A stretch of DNA of 64,000 nucleotides from Mesorhabditis belari (taxonomy: Eukaryota; Nematoda; Chromadorea; Rhabditida; Rhabditidae), in the NCBI GenBank assembly GCA_958450365.1, contig CAUEEP010000724.1, positions 186,001 to 250,000 on the forward strand. The letters run 5' to 3'. The notes under the pieces were generated by a model. It did not search any database. It had not been told where the DNA came from and saw nothing but the letters and a program-made list of their open reading frames with translations. The position numbers and the translations under genes are program-made. Shown piece after piece: positions 1 to 12,000 of the stretch (positions are counted from its first letter, which is position 1; every line of letters starts with the position of its first letter).

Positions 1-225
1 GTCTGGGGGAACTTAAGAAGGTAGAAGTGATAATTTGTGATGCTTTGTAGGAATTTTGTTATTATCACTGTTGATAAATTTAATTGACTCGAGATAATGT
101 TGATGGAATGTTCGTTTTGTCGTGGCTAGATTGCATAAATTAGTAAGAATTTCGGAACCTTAAAGGAATGTTAGACCCCTTAATATGAATGTCAACAAAC
201 TCAGCAGAGCCCCTTGCGAACTATG
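1..225. other. Unassigned sequence at window start
   Basis: AT-rich DNA with no supported exon or repeat. It may belong to a feature cut off by the window edge. Confidence 0.4.
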
Positions 226-690
226 AGGTATGATTCTCGGGGTCTGCGGGCATTGTCCTTCGTAAATGGCCGGCAAAACCCCGAATTCACTTTTCTGACC
301 AATGTGTGCCCGGGGTTTGTCGGCGCTTTTCATGATAAATGACTGGCAACCCCGGATTGACTGTTCTTAACTGTCAATTCCGGGGTTTACCGGGACATTT
401 CTCAATAAATGGCCGGCAAAGCTCGAGTTCACTGTTCTGTCGGGATTTGTCGGCAATTTTCTTAGTGATTTGTCGGCAAATTTCTTGGTAAATTGCCGAC
501 CAGACCCCGAATTGGCTGTTCTAACAGTGATTCCCGGGGCTTTCCGGCACTTTTCTTAGTAAATGGCGGGCAAAACCTGAATTCACTGTTCTGAGCACTA
601 AATTTCGGGGTTTGCCGGTACTTTTCTTAGTAAATGAGCAGCAAGCCCCGAGTTTCTTTGTTCTAACAGTGCTTTCAGGGGTTTGCCGGC
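226..690. repeat. Palindromic tandem repeat rich in GCCGGCAAACCCCG
   Basis: About ten degenerate copies of a GCCGGCAAA(A)CCCCGAATTC half-site alternate with its reverse complement (CGGGGTTTGCCGGCAC), separated by TTTTCTTAGTAAATG spacers. Each pair could fold into a hairpin. It is far more GC-rich than its surroundings. I see no coding potential; the family is not one I recognise. Confidence 0.7.
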
Positions 691-718
691 ACGGCAAAAT
701 CCTTTTTAACTGATTTTC

Positions 719-900
719 GGTACCCAGCTCGACCTATTTCGACGTTTCACGATGTGGACAAAAAAACGCCTATGCCTTAGCCTTAGCTCCGGGTTCATCC
801 CAAACCCAAATAGACTTAGTGCGAGGCGCTAGCCGCTAGCTTTCGCACTAAGTCCAAGCCCAATTCGGCTAGCCAATATCTAAGCTAAAAGTACAAACCC
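719..900. repeat. Hairpin repeat family, copy 1
   Basis: Contains CCCAAACCCAAATAGACTTA followed by an inverted repeat centred near 828 (arms CTTAGTGCGA and TCGCACTAAG). It shares the preceding CAGCTcGACCTATtTCGACGTTT block with the copy at 1640-2000. Unlike that copy it has only a short telomere-like remnant (GCCTTAGCCTTAG) on its left side. Confidence 0.7.
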
Positions 901-1639
901 ATCATGACATATATTTCACTAAAGAAACGCAAATCCGTCAGAGACGCTCCACAGTAAAACAAAGATCCACGATACCAATGAAAATGAACGAGGAACGAAT
1001 TTCATTCTATTCGGAACAGAATTGAATCTTTCTGGACCGTTTCGATGTGATTGCAGAGGATTGATTCACGTGAATGGGTATATCCATGAAAAGAGCCTAT
1101 ATAGCTGAAAATTTCTCTTTTTAAGGCATTTCTACTAATTTCTTTTCTAAAGCGTCTAAACCATTTCATGGTCTTTGGAGCCGATTTTGCTTAGCTTAGA
1201 CCAAAGGATTGTGTCAGCAACATCAATCAACATTCGCTAAATGTGTTGAAACGTCTTGTTATGGTGCTAACAAATGATTTTGGGTAGGGTGAAGGTAAAC
1301 TGCGGCAGGTTCAAAGGGCGGTGTCGATAGCATCAGAGGGAAAATTTTTCAGGCCTTAGCTATGTGGCAAGAAAATTTCCGCAGATGTCAAAACACCCTT
1401 CGGCCGTAAGATCAAGGGTAAATGGCGGCAAGCTCAAAGAAAAATCGCGGTAAGATCAACGCTGACGTTGGTATGATAAAAAGGAAAATTTTTTCAACAT
1501 TTCAAAACCTTCGTAGGGTCTTGCGGCGGCAAGATCAAAGGTAAATAGCGGCAAGATGAAAGGAAAATGGCGGTAAGATCAAAGGAAAAATTTTTGCAAC
1601 CTTAACTATAGGCCAAAAAAAAAATTTTTTTCTAACCGC
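901..1639. other. Non-coding region with a weak ~30-bp degenerate repeat
   Basis: From about 1400 to 1600 the phrase GCGGCAAGATCAAAGGTAAA recurs four to five times with drift. The remainder shows no supported exon. Confidence 0.5.
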
Positions 1640-2000
1640 TTTGGGAGACTCAGCTGGACCTATCTCGACGTTTTAGGCTATGTCAAAAAAAGCCCAAAAT
1701 CGACATGTCAGATCTCAAATTCCAGACATGAGATCGACCTGAAAATTTGTCAGGATGCTCCTATGAGGGGCGGATGCAGAACCCCAAACGGGTGTGCCTT
1801 AGCTCCCAGAACTCGCTGAGATCCAAAAAATGGGGGTTCAGCCCAAACCCAAATAGACTTAGTGCTAGGCGCTAGCGCTAGCCTACGCACTAAGTCCAAG
1901 CCTGAGCCTAAGCCTAAGCCTGAGCCTAAGCCTAAGCCTGAGCCTAAGCCTGAGCCTAAGCCTAAGCCTGAGCCTAAGCCTGAGCCTGAGCCTAAGATTG
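1640..2000. repeat. Hairpin repeat family, copy 2, with telomere-like tail
   Basis: Same block as at 719-900: CAGCTGGACCTATCTCGACG, then CCCAAACCCAAATAGACTTA, then an inverted repeat (1851-1895), here followed directly by about 95 bp of GCCTAA/GCCTGA units (1898-1993). GCCTAA is the complement of the nematode telomere unit TTAGGC. The open frame on the minus strand here is just the repeat (Gly-Leu-Gly-Ser). Confidence 0.8.
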
Positions 2001-2201
2001 GATAAAAAGAAAAAAAATTAGAGCAAAAAACTGTTTGTTCAAGAGAAAACTTTGAAGCCCCATAATGTTTTTCCTTTTTATCCAATCTTTCTAATTTAAA
2101 AAATTTAACATAATGATTAATGATTCTGCGTTGAATGATACTAAATACTTGATGGTTGGACGCTCCTAGACCAACTCATTCATAATCGACTACGACAGAT
2201 A

Positions 2202-2750
2202 CAGGGTGTCCGAAAAAAAGCAGTCATCGGTTTGAATCTGGAAAAGTTTTCTCGTTGATTTTTCAAGGCTCATCGTAGTGCCAATGGTTTGCCAATGGTT
2301 GTCAATGGTTGTCACAACAAGATGAAGTGGATTTTTTTTTGATGATTTTGTGAATAGGGGATATTTGAGCTCCCCGGCATCAGCCGGGGAGCTCAAAATC
2401 CACGAATACATGAAAAACCCACTTTTGAATTCCTCTATTTCACCACAAATCTTTCTACTTTTTGTTTTTCTAAATTTGTTTTGTTCTTTTGAAATGGAGG
2501 AATTCAAAAGGGTGTTTTTCATGTTTTCGTGGATTTTGAGCTTCCCGGTCGACCTCTATTCATAAAATCATCAAAAAAATCAACTTCATCTTATTGTGTG
2601 ACGCCTTAGGCGAAACCATTTGACCATTGACAACCATTGACAATCATTGACAACCATTGACAACCATTGGCACTACGATGAGCCTTGAAAAATCAACGAG
2701 AAAATTTTTCCAGACTCAAACCGATGACTGCTTTTTTTTCGGGCACCCTG
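2202..2750. mobile_element. Full-length foldback MITE (549 bp), TA target site
   Basis: Terminal inverted repeats start CAGGGTGTCCGAAAAAAAGC and end with the complement of CAGGGTGCCCGAAAAAAAAG. The two halves pair along almost the whole length. TA flanks both ends, as expected of Tc1/mariner-mobilised elements. Near each inner arm are copies of CAATGGTTGTCAATGGTTGT. It has no transposase, so it would be non-autonomous. Confidence 0.85.
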
Positions 2751-2838
2751 TATAGCTTAGCGTCGATCGGCGAATCGTCGAGTCAACGTCGAGCGTCGAA
2801 AATTCCATTCCGTTTAGATAGAGCTTTCCGTTATAGAT

Positions 2839-2908
2839 AGCCGTCGTAGCCGACTGGATAGGAGTGTTGTCTCCTAGTCGGGGGGTTAAGGGTTCGATCC
2901 CGGCGGCT
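2839..2908 (+). other. tRNA-like sequence (tRNA pseudogene or SINE head)
   Basis: A 7-bp acceptor-like stem (AGCCGTC/GGCGGCT) encloses a perfect pol III A box TAGCCGACTGG and B box GGTTCGATCCC. The anticodon stem leaves an 8-nt loop and the T stem pairs only three bases, so a working tRNA is unlikely. A short T run follows at 2918. Confidence 0.55.
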
Positions 2909-3550
2909 AGAAACATTGCTTCTTTTTCCCATTATTATGGGTTTTTTCTTAGCAACATTTGGGTAATAGGGGTAATTAGGGATAAAGGTTTCCTCCGTTG
3001 TGTTGTAATTCATTATTCGTGTCGAATAAATATACTTTAGATAGCCGTCGACTGTATTAGAAATAAAAAAAATAAAAGGATTTATGGTGAAATGAAGAAA
3101 TTAAAAAGTCTCATTAAATGGATACGATGATTTTGGATCTTTTGCTTATCCCATCACTTCGCTCATCACTTCGCCCATCACTTTTTGTTATTCTGTGACC
3201 GCCGCTGAGGCAAAACCATTTTTGACATCGATCTACTATACTTTCAGCGATGTATAGTACATCGATGTACTATACTTTCGTTTTTCTTTCTTATTGTACA
3301 CTTGAATGGTTGCTGTTGCTTAAACAGTTGCTTAAACAAAAAATAAACTTGTTTAGTGTCAATTTTTTCCAAAAAATTAATTAATTTTTTTCAAATGGAA
3401 TGTGAGAAAAAAAACCCTGATCAAACAAAAAAAAAAAAAAAATAGGAAAGCATCGACAAATTTTTGAGGCATTTAATGGTGAAGATCATCATCGTTTAGA
3501 GAATAATTAGAAGCTCGAGAAAATTGAAGAGGAATTGAAAATCTTTCTTT
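2909..3550. other. 3' flank of the collagen gene
   Basis: AT-rich, with short repeats (ATCACTTCGCCC around 3155-3182; a small palindrome around 3228-3280). This is the expected 3' UTR side of the minus-strand collagen gene. No further exon is supported. Confidence 0.5.
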
Positions 3551-5317
3551 TCATTCATCTTTGAAAAACCATTCGGGTGGTTCGACGAAAAACACACCAC
3601 CATCAGTTGCACAATAAGTTGGGCAAACCTGAAAACATTTATGGCTTGCTAGCATCATTTGAGGTTGAGTTTGGTGTTTTTTTTTTTCCTTTTGTATGTT
3701 CCATTTCAATCACTTACCCCCTTTTCTCCTTCATCTCCAATTTCTCCAATCGATCCAACACTTCCCGCTTCACCTTTCCCACCGGGGAGTCCATTTCGAC
3801 CTTTTGGTCCACGTAAACCCATCACACCTTGAGGTCCATCAAAACCCGGCATACCGATTGGACCTAGAAATGCATTAGACAATGAAAAAGAAAGATTACG
3901 GTATTTTCAGAAGTTAACATTAGAACATTAGAAAATTAGAAAATTAGAATATTAGAACATTAGAATATTAGAATATTAGAATATTAGAATATTAGAATAT
4001 TAGAACATTAGACCATTAGAAAATTTAGAATTTTAGAAAAACAACTCACCAATCGGTCCTCGTGGTCCAATTTCTCCAATTTCCCCAGGTGATCCCGGAA
4101 TGAATGGAGACGGCATCGCGTCTTCGCCCGAATCCCCGATCAATCCATCCAAACCGGGTACTCCTCTAAAATTTCCTACTATTCCTACTTTTTCTCAACT
4201 ACCACTCACCTCGGTCCTAAATCACCCTTTCGTCCCTTTTTCCCGTCATTTCCATTTTTCCCGCGCTCTCCTTTCACCCCTTGTTCTCCTTTATCACCTG
4301 ATGGACCCTGAAATTCTCGTATTTACTTGTGATTTACTGGATTTCAGTCGATGATTTATGCTTTAAGCCAATCCTACTTGTGATCCGGGTTTCCCCTGAA
4401 CTCCAGTCGGACACGGATCAGGGCAATGAATCGAGTAATCGATCGGCGCATCACACGGTAAACGAGCCGGTTTTCCAGGTGCACCTAGATTTTCTTTTCG
4501 TTAAAGATTCGACTTAAAGATTAGGCTTCTTCAAAACAAATCCAAATTTCTTCAAATCATTGGATCATTGGATCATTGAAGCATTGAATATTTTCCTTAT
4601 CAATTGTCAGCACCATTTTCATATTCTCCGAACTATTTTCCTGTTTTACCTGGAACCCCGGGTTGTCCATCAAATCCGTGACGTCCGGGTAGACCGGGCG
4701 GTCCTTTCGGGAATTCACATCTAAAGAAGCCTTGTTGAGTAAATGTTTCTCTAAATTTCCAACTGACGGGCATTCTTCATCGGCGAATCTTCGAAATCGT
4801 GTTGAATTCTTTGGTGAAATCGATGTCATAGCATGATTTCTCACCTCGACGATCAATTGCTAAAGAAAGAGCAAAATATGAAAGAGATCTATCTATTTGA
4901 CTGGATATCATCAAAAGTTAATGTTTCAATGAAAAGGTATTCAGTTAACAGTTAACAGTTATCAATTATCACTTATCAGTTATCAGTTATCAGTTATCCA
5001 TTATCCATTATCCATTATCCATTATCCATTATCCAAAGAGCACATGATTACGATAGCTTAGCTTTTACACTAATTCATCAAAAACCAAGCCTTAAAAGTA
5101 ATGCGTCAACTTTTCACAAATCTTTCAACTAATTCCCAACCTGACAACCATTGGCATCATTTTCGAGTTGTGCGTTGATGGAATGAGTGAACGAGTAAAG
5201 TAGAGGGATCGCTGTGGAAAGTGACGAGAGACAAATCATCACAATCACTAATGATATCCAAATGGTGAGCTCATAAATCGACTCTCTTCTTCGCCATTCC
5301 CACGCCGATTCGCCCAT
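3551..5317 (-). CDS. Nematode cuticle collagen, 8 exons, 294 aa
   Basis: Structural collagen of the extracellular cuticle. Minus-strand exons: 5317-5141, 4859-4768, 4720-4650, 4484-4378, 4307-4210, 4165-4050, 3863-3718, 3628-3551. All junctions are GT-AG, phases agree and the total is 885 nt. An in-frame TGA lies directly before the ATG. The N-terminus has a hydrophobic anchor (about residues 17-43). A subtilisin-type site RFRR lies at about 80-83, followed by a CPC motif. Gly-X-Y blocks ([13 protein letters not shown] and others) are interrupted by a Cys-rich linker ([16 protein letters not shown]). The C-terminus [13 protein letters not shown] is a hallmark of these collagens. The third exon is reached only through a 47-bp intron (4767-4721); reading through it loses the Gly-X-Y frame. 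The exact col/dpy/sqt member is not identifiable. Introns carry microsatellites (GAATATTA near 3926-4015; TATCCATTATCC near 4940-5033). Confidence 0.93.
3926..4015. repeat. Intronic microsatellite (ATTAGAAT)n
   Basis: About ten copies of an 8-9 bp ATTAGAATATTAGA unit lie in the collagen intron between exons 6 and 7. Confidence 0.85.
4940..5033. repeat. Intronic microsatellite (AGTTATC / CATTATC)n
   Basis: Tandem 7-bp units change from AGTTATC to CATTATC along the array. It sits in the first collagen intron. Confidence 0.85.
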
Positions 5318-6032
5318 TCACAAACTGCCAAATGAGATAAAAGTTGAAAAGAGACCAATCGTTTTTGCTAATGAAAAAGGTATAACTCAATTTCAAATAA
5401 AAGTTAAACTTTTGAAATTCAACGGTTAGTGTAAACTGTAAAAATTTCACGTAAAGCTCAAAATTTTCTTTTGCTCAATAGCTCAACGTCAAGAGAATTC
5501 GTCTAAACAAAGATGCTGATAAAAACAGAAAGGGAAGGTGAGCTCTTTGTGGGAAGAACTTTCTCCTTTCTCACGAAAATGTCCACAAATTGGGTCAAAA
5601 GAAATGGAACACGGGTTTTCCCCACCTCTTTCGAAAAAAACTGATCAACCAGGTTCGATAATCACCACCCAAGCGAGATCCGTCAAACGCTGACGTTAAA
5701 ATTCTACAAAGAGTCTTTGTTTTCCTTAGATAGTATACAATATTTATTTTTGTATTAGACACATACACAAAAATTAGAATTAGAAACTTGGTGGCACGGA
5801 AAATTCTAGAATGGCACAGATAAAATCGTTCACAAAGTAGCAACTTTAAAAAATTTCCAAGTTTACTGAAAAAACATAAAATAAGTGCATCAAAGTGAGA
5901 TGATGAGAACCCGTATAACAAGAAAATGAAAGAAAATTCACCTCCGCGAAAAACTGTTAAAAAGAGTCACTTAAAATAAACCTAATCTCAAAACGATATA
6001 CACAAACTTTTCCTACAATATAAATGCTACCG
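5318..6032. other. Intergenic region between collagen start and PTR gene end
   Basis: About 0.7 kb, both neighbours on the minus strand. It should contain the collagen promoter and the PTR 3' UTR. A TTTGGCAG acceptor-like site just upstream of the collagen ATG (around 5324-5331) could be a trans-splice site. No exon is supported; open frames here lack collagen or membrane features. Confidence 0.5.
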
Positions 6033-9000
6033 TCAAAATCGAGGCGGTTGTTCCTTTGGTGACGACGTTGTGAATTCTCCAGAAGACAATGAATCTGATG
6101 CAAAATTGACAGAAGGGACTTGATCATGCGGAGGAGTCTAAAGTAGATTATGAATTGTGAGCAAAACAGCAACAATTCCTATGAAATGCGTTTTTACAAA
6201 AAAATAATCATCGCCAAAACTCACCCTATGCCGTAATGTTCGAAGTTGATTGACCGGAGTCGATGTATGACTTTCAATGAATTCGCCTCGACACACCAAA
6301 TTCGCAGCTTTCATGATTGGTGAGAAGGGAGCCGACTCAAGGGAAGCAGCTCTAGCAATAGTGGTCTAAATTTAATTATGAATCAAATTATTGCAAAATA
6401 AATTACAATTGTCGACATCTTTGCCTTTGGTACTACTTGGTGTCCCTCCTGTCCTCGATCATTCGGCAACTAGAAAAGAAAGACATACAAAGTTTGCTAA
6501 GCTAGAGCTTGCCGGAATTATGCAGCAACCGCGCACAAAGATTGATAGGAACACTGGCAAAAAGATCAAGCCGTGCAATAAACCAATGGAGATCGCAAGA
6601 AAAACCTAAAGTCGTGTTTGTGAATTCAAGTAGCCAAATATTACTGTTTTGAAGAAGGTGACCACCATGTAAGCCGGCACATCAGCCAAAACAACCATGG
6701 CAAGAATAGTTGAAGAACCTCCCTAAATATCTTCCATTTAGCTCTAAGTATTAAGGACTTACTTGGAAAAGTGGCCATCCAAGTGAACCAAGAGCCTCTC
6801 GAATCTTCAAAGCTGGTGTTGGTTGCGAGGACACCTTCAAATTAAAAAAGTCAGTCTTTAAATTAATATTAAAACCAACCACATATCCATAGGTTATGTG
6901 AGCAGAATAGTCGACTGAGAATCCGATCGACATGATGATTGTGATCATCGAAATGGCATCCTTAACTATTTTATTGCATGTGCAACCGTTTATAAAACAA
7001 ACCAAGTTCACATCCCAAAGTGTCATGAAACCAATGACTCCGAAGTCGATTGAAGCACAAGCCATGGCAACCCAAAGCGCACAGAAGGGCTGAAAAAGCA
7101 GCATAGGTAAATAAATTGGATTTTAAAGTTAGTCGAAAGTACGAATTCTTAAAAACACTACCTGAGGAATGAGGATAAAAGCAATAATGATCATCACCAA
7201 GAGAGCTATCCAGATATTTTGTATAGTGTTCGGAATCACAATCGCATATTGATCGGTGAAGAGCCACAACGGCATAAACGAGGTTACATTGTACCTAAAA
7301 TTTATGATTCTTTTAAAAAGTTTAAGTTTCTTACTCAGGCCAATGAGAAGCGATTTGTCGCATCAATTGCGTGGCCGCTTGTTGTCCGGTCGTCGATTGA
7401 ATGTCGCGTATACCAATTAAGAAACTAAATATGAAAAAGAATCACGCAAAAGTATACAATTTTACCGGAAACTGCGAACAACCAATTCTCCATGAGTGTT
7501 GTTTTGCCAAAATATATCTGCTTCCCAAGTGTTCGGATTCTTCGAGGCCAGCCAATGGATAAGTTGCCCGTAAAATGCGACATCGTTGATCGGCATTATC
7601 GACTTGTAATAACTAAAAGGTCGTAAAAACTTTTTCGATGGCAAAAGATACATTTCCATCTCGTCTGCCCAATATTGGATTGAATCTGGACCACATGAGT
7701 GTTTAGAAGAGGCGAATTCGGTAATCATTGTTTTCAATCGTCTCCTTTCTGTCGCATTTCTCATGTCTGGTGCATTGTTGACGACAAGCTAAAATATTCA
7801 ACTAATGATTGTATTCTGATCGATTACTTGGATTTGTTCAATTGAAATCAGAAAAAGACCTGTAAAGTGGCTCCGTATTTCCAGAAATACTGCTGTAACA
7901 TCTTGTAATGCGGGATCGCATAAGAGTCTTGAACGAGTAGATTGATTGGCTCAAGTCCTTCCTTAAATTGATAACTTAAAACAAGTCAAGATGCCAGATG
8001 GTGATACCTTAATCTTTGAGCATCCATATCCGGAAATGAGCAGATAGATGATGAACCAAACAAGAACGAGGCCTTTCACCACCGGATGCATCAGGATCGG
8101 GGCAAACCAATTTGTAAAGAAACGAGTGGTTGCTGGATCATCTTCGTAGACAGCCTTTTGCATGCCTTTCTTTTCATTAAGCGCCGGCCTAAACAATTAT
8201 TTGACAAGACCTTATTAGCAAAACAACCTTGAACCAATGTTGAACAATTTTGTCAGAATCGATGCACCTTCAATTTGGTCGGCTGGCACCGTCTTGCACA
8301 AAAACACCGAATTCAATCCTCTTCCCTCCCAACGCGTGTAAACTGAAAGCAACGCGGCGAAGAATGTAATCTAAAAACAACAACTTGTCAATCGAATAAA
8401 CTGTAAGTACCTGATAGACAAATGTTGCGGAGATTGCTAAGCAAGTGTAAATGCAGAAGATTTGTACGGCTGGGATCGATGTGATTGTTCCAACTCCAAA
8501 AGAAAACGCATCCGTGAGTGCAGTGATCAAAATCGAGACAGCTGCATCAGAAAGACATTCGCCTAAAATGAAGAGTTACATTAAATTTTCTATATCAATT
8601 CGATTCAACTTACCCATTCTTTGACCCGTTGTGTGAGTTCGTGGCGTACGGCGAACAGCGGAAACCATTAAGAACATATTGTCAACTCCGACCGCTAAAT
8701 TAACAATTAGTTGTTGGCTTTTTCACCATACCAACGACAAGAAATGGCATCACGGCAACAATATCATTGTAGGGGACACCGAGTAAAAGACCTCCACCAA
8801 TCGCCGTGAGAATACCCATACCGGCATTGAAAACTCCGAGAATTGAAAGAATCTAAGCAACCGTTGGAATTAAGCGCGTCAACATATCATTACCGGTTTA
8901 CTGAGTACCCAATCAATAGCAAGGGTTCCATTGACAAAACCAATAGCACACAACGCTGTGAAGAGCAACATCAACATGAAAGCCACAGCGAAACGAGGAA

Positions 9001-12000
9001 CTAAAGATGATTGTTGTCATAGACCAACAACGGAGAACTCTTAAGTAATACCTAAAGAATCAGCATTTCTTTTCAACTCGTCGGCCAGCGTTTGCGAATG
9101 GAAATAGGTGAAAGTAATGTATGGATCCTCTGGATAATTTTTTAGTTGTCGAACTAGTTCCTGAAAGTTAAACAATTTTGTTTGACCTTAAAAGTGGAAA
9201 CATACGTTTTCAAACAATCCCGAAATATAGCTCATATTGGTTGGATGAAATTTCATGTGATAGATGAGGAACCAAGAACGGGCTTTCGCTAAAATAAAGT
9301 TATTAAGCTTTTCCAAAATGGAAAAACCTAGAATCGTCCTGTTTTTCTCATCGTGCCCCAAAAGCACACCACCCAACGAACTGCCCAAGTATCCACTTCT
9401 AAAATAAATCATAAATAAGATCTTCAGAAGCAAATCTTACTCTGTTCCAATCCGGAATGTGGGAAACGTGATGTTCACTCCTCGTTGGTAGATTTCCGAG
9501 AGTAGATGCACGTGTTTATTTCCGGGACAGCCTGCCGACTTGTAGGACAAACAGAGGTCCTAAAGTTGGGTTGATGATGTGATGATTGAGCCGTAACCCT
9601 ACCGCATATCTGTAAACTTTGTTTTTATAAGTAACACTGATGCGATTCTCTATGAATTGATCAAGTCGATAAACAGCTTCGGAGTAGGGTTTCTCCAAAA
9701 TATTGGCATTATCTCTCGCAAGAACGGTGATCTAGAAAAATAAAGATTACGGTCTTGACCGGTTCCATCCAAAAAATTTCATGCTTAAATTTTTTTATCA
9801 ATCAAAATAACTTTTGACGAGATACCTTTTTGGGATGCTCTAACCTTCTATTTTCATAATCCAACATACCAAAGTATCGAGCAATTTATTTAGTATCACT
9901 AGCATTTATGACAAAGACCCAAAAAATGCTGCATAAAAGTCTTGACCGGTTATCATTATTTTGTATTTTTTATTTGCTTTTCCGTCCATTTGTTTCCATT
10001 GGTCTTTTTAGATGCCGGAACAATATCTCTCAACCACCGACAAGGAAAAAAATAATTGAGGCTCGTTCCAGGGGACACATCACAGTGAAAGACTTGATGC
10101 AACTTTTTCGATGCTCTGAAAAACAATTCGACGGCTTGTAGCCCAGTCAAAATCGAGAGGCGACGTCCGGAGAACTCAGAAATCTGGTCGGCCACTCTCG
10201 AAAACACCTAGAGAAGACAAGGCGCTCATGTTGACACACAAAAAGGACCCAAATCTTAACGCATCGGATGGAGTTCGCCTGATGACGCAAAAATTCAACA
10301 AGGATATCAGCCGTATGACTGTGAGCCGACGGCTGATTCGAGCTGGTTTGATGGCCAGACATGTTGCCAAGAAACATCTAATGGTTCCCAAGCACCGGAA
10401 GCTTCGTCTCGAGTTTGCAAAGAAGAACACAAGTTGGACACCAAAAGGCTGGGCCAATGTGGTGTTTGCTGATGAATCAAAAGTCAAACTTTTCTAACCG
10501 GATAGCGATCATTTGATTAAAAGAACGATCGGACAGCGATACAACGCCAAATACCTGCGGCCGACAGTCAAATTTGGTGGTAGATCGGTAATGCTTTGGG
10601 GTAAGAGACTTTTCTTCCTAAGTCTACCGATCTTGTTTTGCTTAGACCGGAAATGCACCGGCTCCTCTTGTCCTCATCAACTCGACTCTCGATGCTCAAC
10701 GGAACAAGGATATCATGGAGAACCACCTCCTACCGTTTTCGACTGCAAAAATGGGACAGGGATGGTTACTTTACCAAGATAACGCTCTTTGTCACAAGTC
10801 GCAGCTGCTGATAGGCCGCGTCGTTCGTCTCGCGATTGGTGGAAGAGCTCGTCTACCAGGATGGTTCCGCTCAAATGGTGTTCAACTTGTTTCAGCTCCA
10901 TCCTATAGCCCCGATCTCAACGTCATTGAACATCTCTGGGCGTATGTGAAGTCACAATTGAAAGGAAAACGATTTTGATCAAAGGCTGAGCTGTGGTACT
11001 ACATTCGAAACGCTTGGCGGAAAGTTTTTCCACAAATTCTCCATGCTTTGGTCGATAGCATGCCTAGGAGGATCCAGGAAACCATTAAAGCTCGAGGTGG
11101 ACCGACAAAATTTTAATTGGAAAGTCTTTCTCATGTTTTTTTGTTACTGGTCAAGACTTTTGTGCCGCTTTTTTTAGGTCCTTGTCTATGCTAGTGATAC
11201 TAAATAAATTGCTCGATACTTTGGCATGCTAGATTATGAAAATAGAAGGTTAGAGCATCCCAAAAAGGTATCTCGTCAAAAGTTATTTTGATGTTTTGAT
11301 AAAAAAATTTAAGCATGAAATTTTTTGAAGGGGATCGGTCAAGAATTTTCGCATGACTGTATTATCGTTTATCAAAATGCCTTTACCTGAACTTCTCGCG
11401 CTTCCGTTACGGCCCTTCCTGGAATGTAATTGTCCTGATAGAGTGGCCACTTCTCGTGAATCGACTGTCGTTCCATTTTCGACTCGGCTCCTCTAAAATT
11501 TTAACTCAAAGTTATGTAATCATCTCTAGACTATCTAGCTTCTGCATCAATAGATTTGGTACTTTGGTGGTTGGGAGGGGCCACTTTTATCCTGGCTTAG
11601 TTGAATCTAATGTTTTGAGTGGTTGTATTGATACCTTTTATCTACCTATCCTAGGATAATCAAATATGCTTATACTTTTAGAGCATTTACAATATATTTC
11701 AAATTTCATATGCCACTTTTATTTGATTTTCAAGTATAAGCAGCTTTGAGGTAGCGTTTGATGATGGTTAAAGCATATGAGATAAGGCTAGAATTGCCAA
11801 AAGCTTGCTAAAATAGTCTCCAATCTTTTAACCATATTTGATTACCCTAGAATAGATAAAAGGTATCAATACAACCACTCAAAACATTAGATCCAACTAA
11901 GCCAGGAGAAAAGTGGCCCCTCCCAACTACCAAAGTACCATAGATTTAATCAAAATGTTAATTAAACGTACACTGGTGTGAATAAATAGACGGCATCGGT

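Noticed and set aside
1750..2085. Gly-Leu-Gly-Ser protein on the minus strand
   Set aside because: Translation of the GCCTAA/GCCTGA tract.
2839..2908. Functional tRNA gene
   Set aside because: Acceptor stem and A/B boxes fit, but the anticodon loop is 8 nt and the T stem is short; kept only as tRNA-like.
5595..5921. Minus-strand 108-codon frame with hydrophobic residues
   Set aside because: Lies between the PTR stop and the collagen start; no similarity to either and AT-driven composition.
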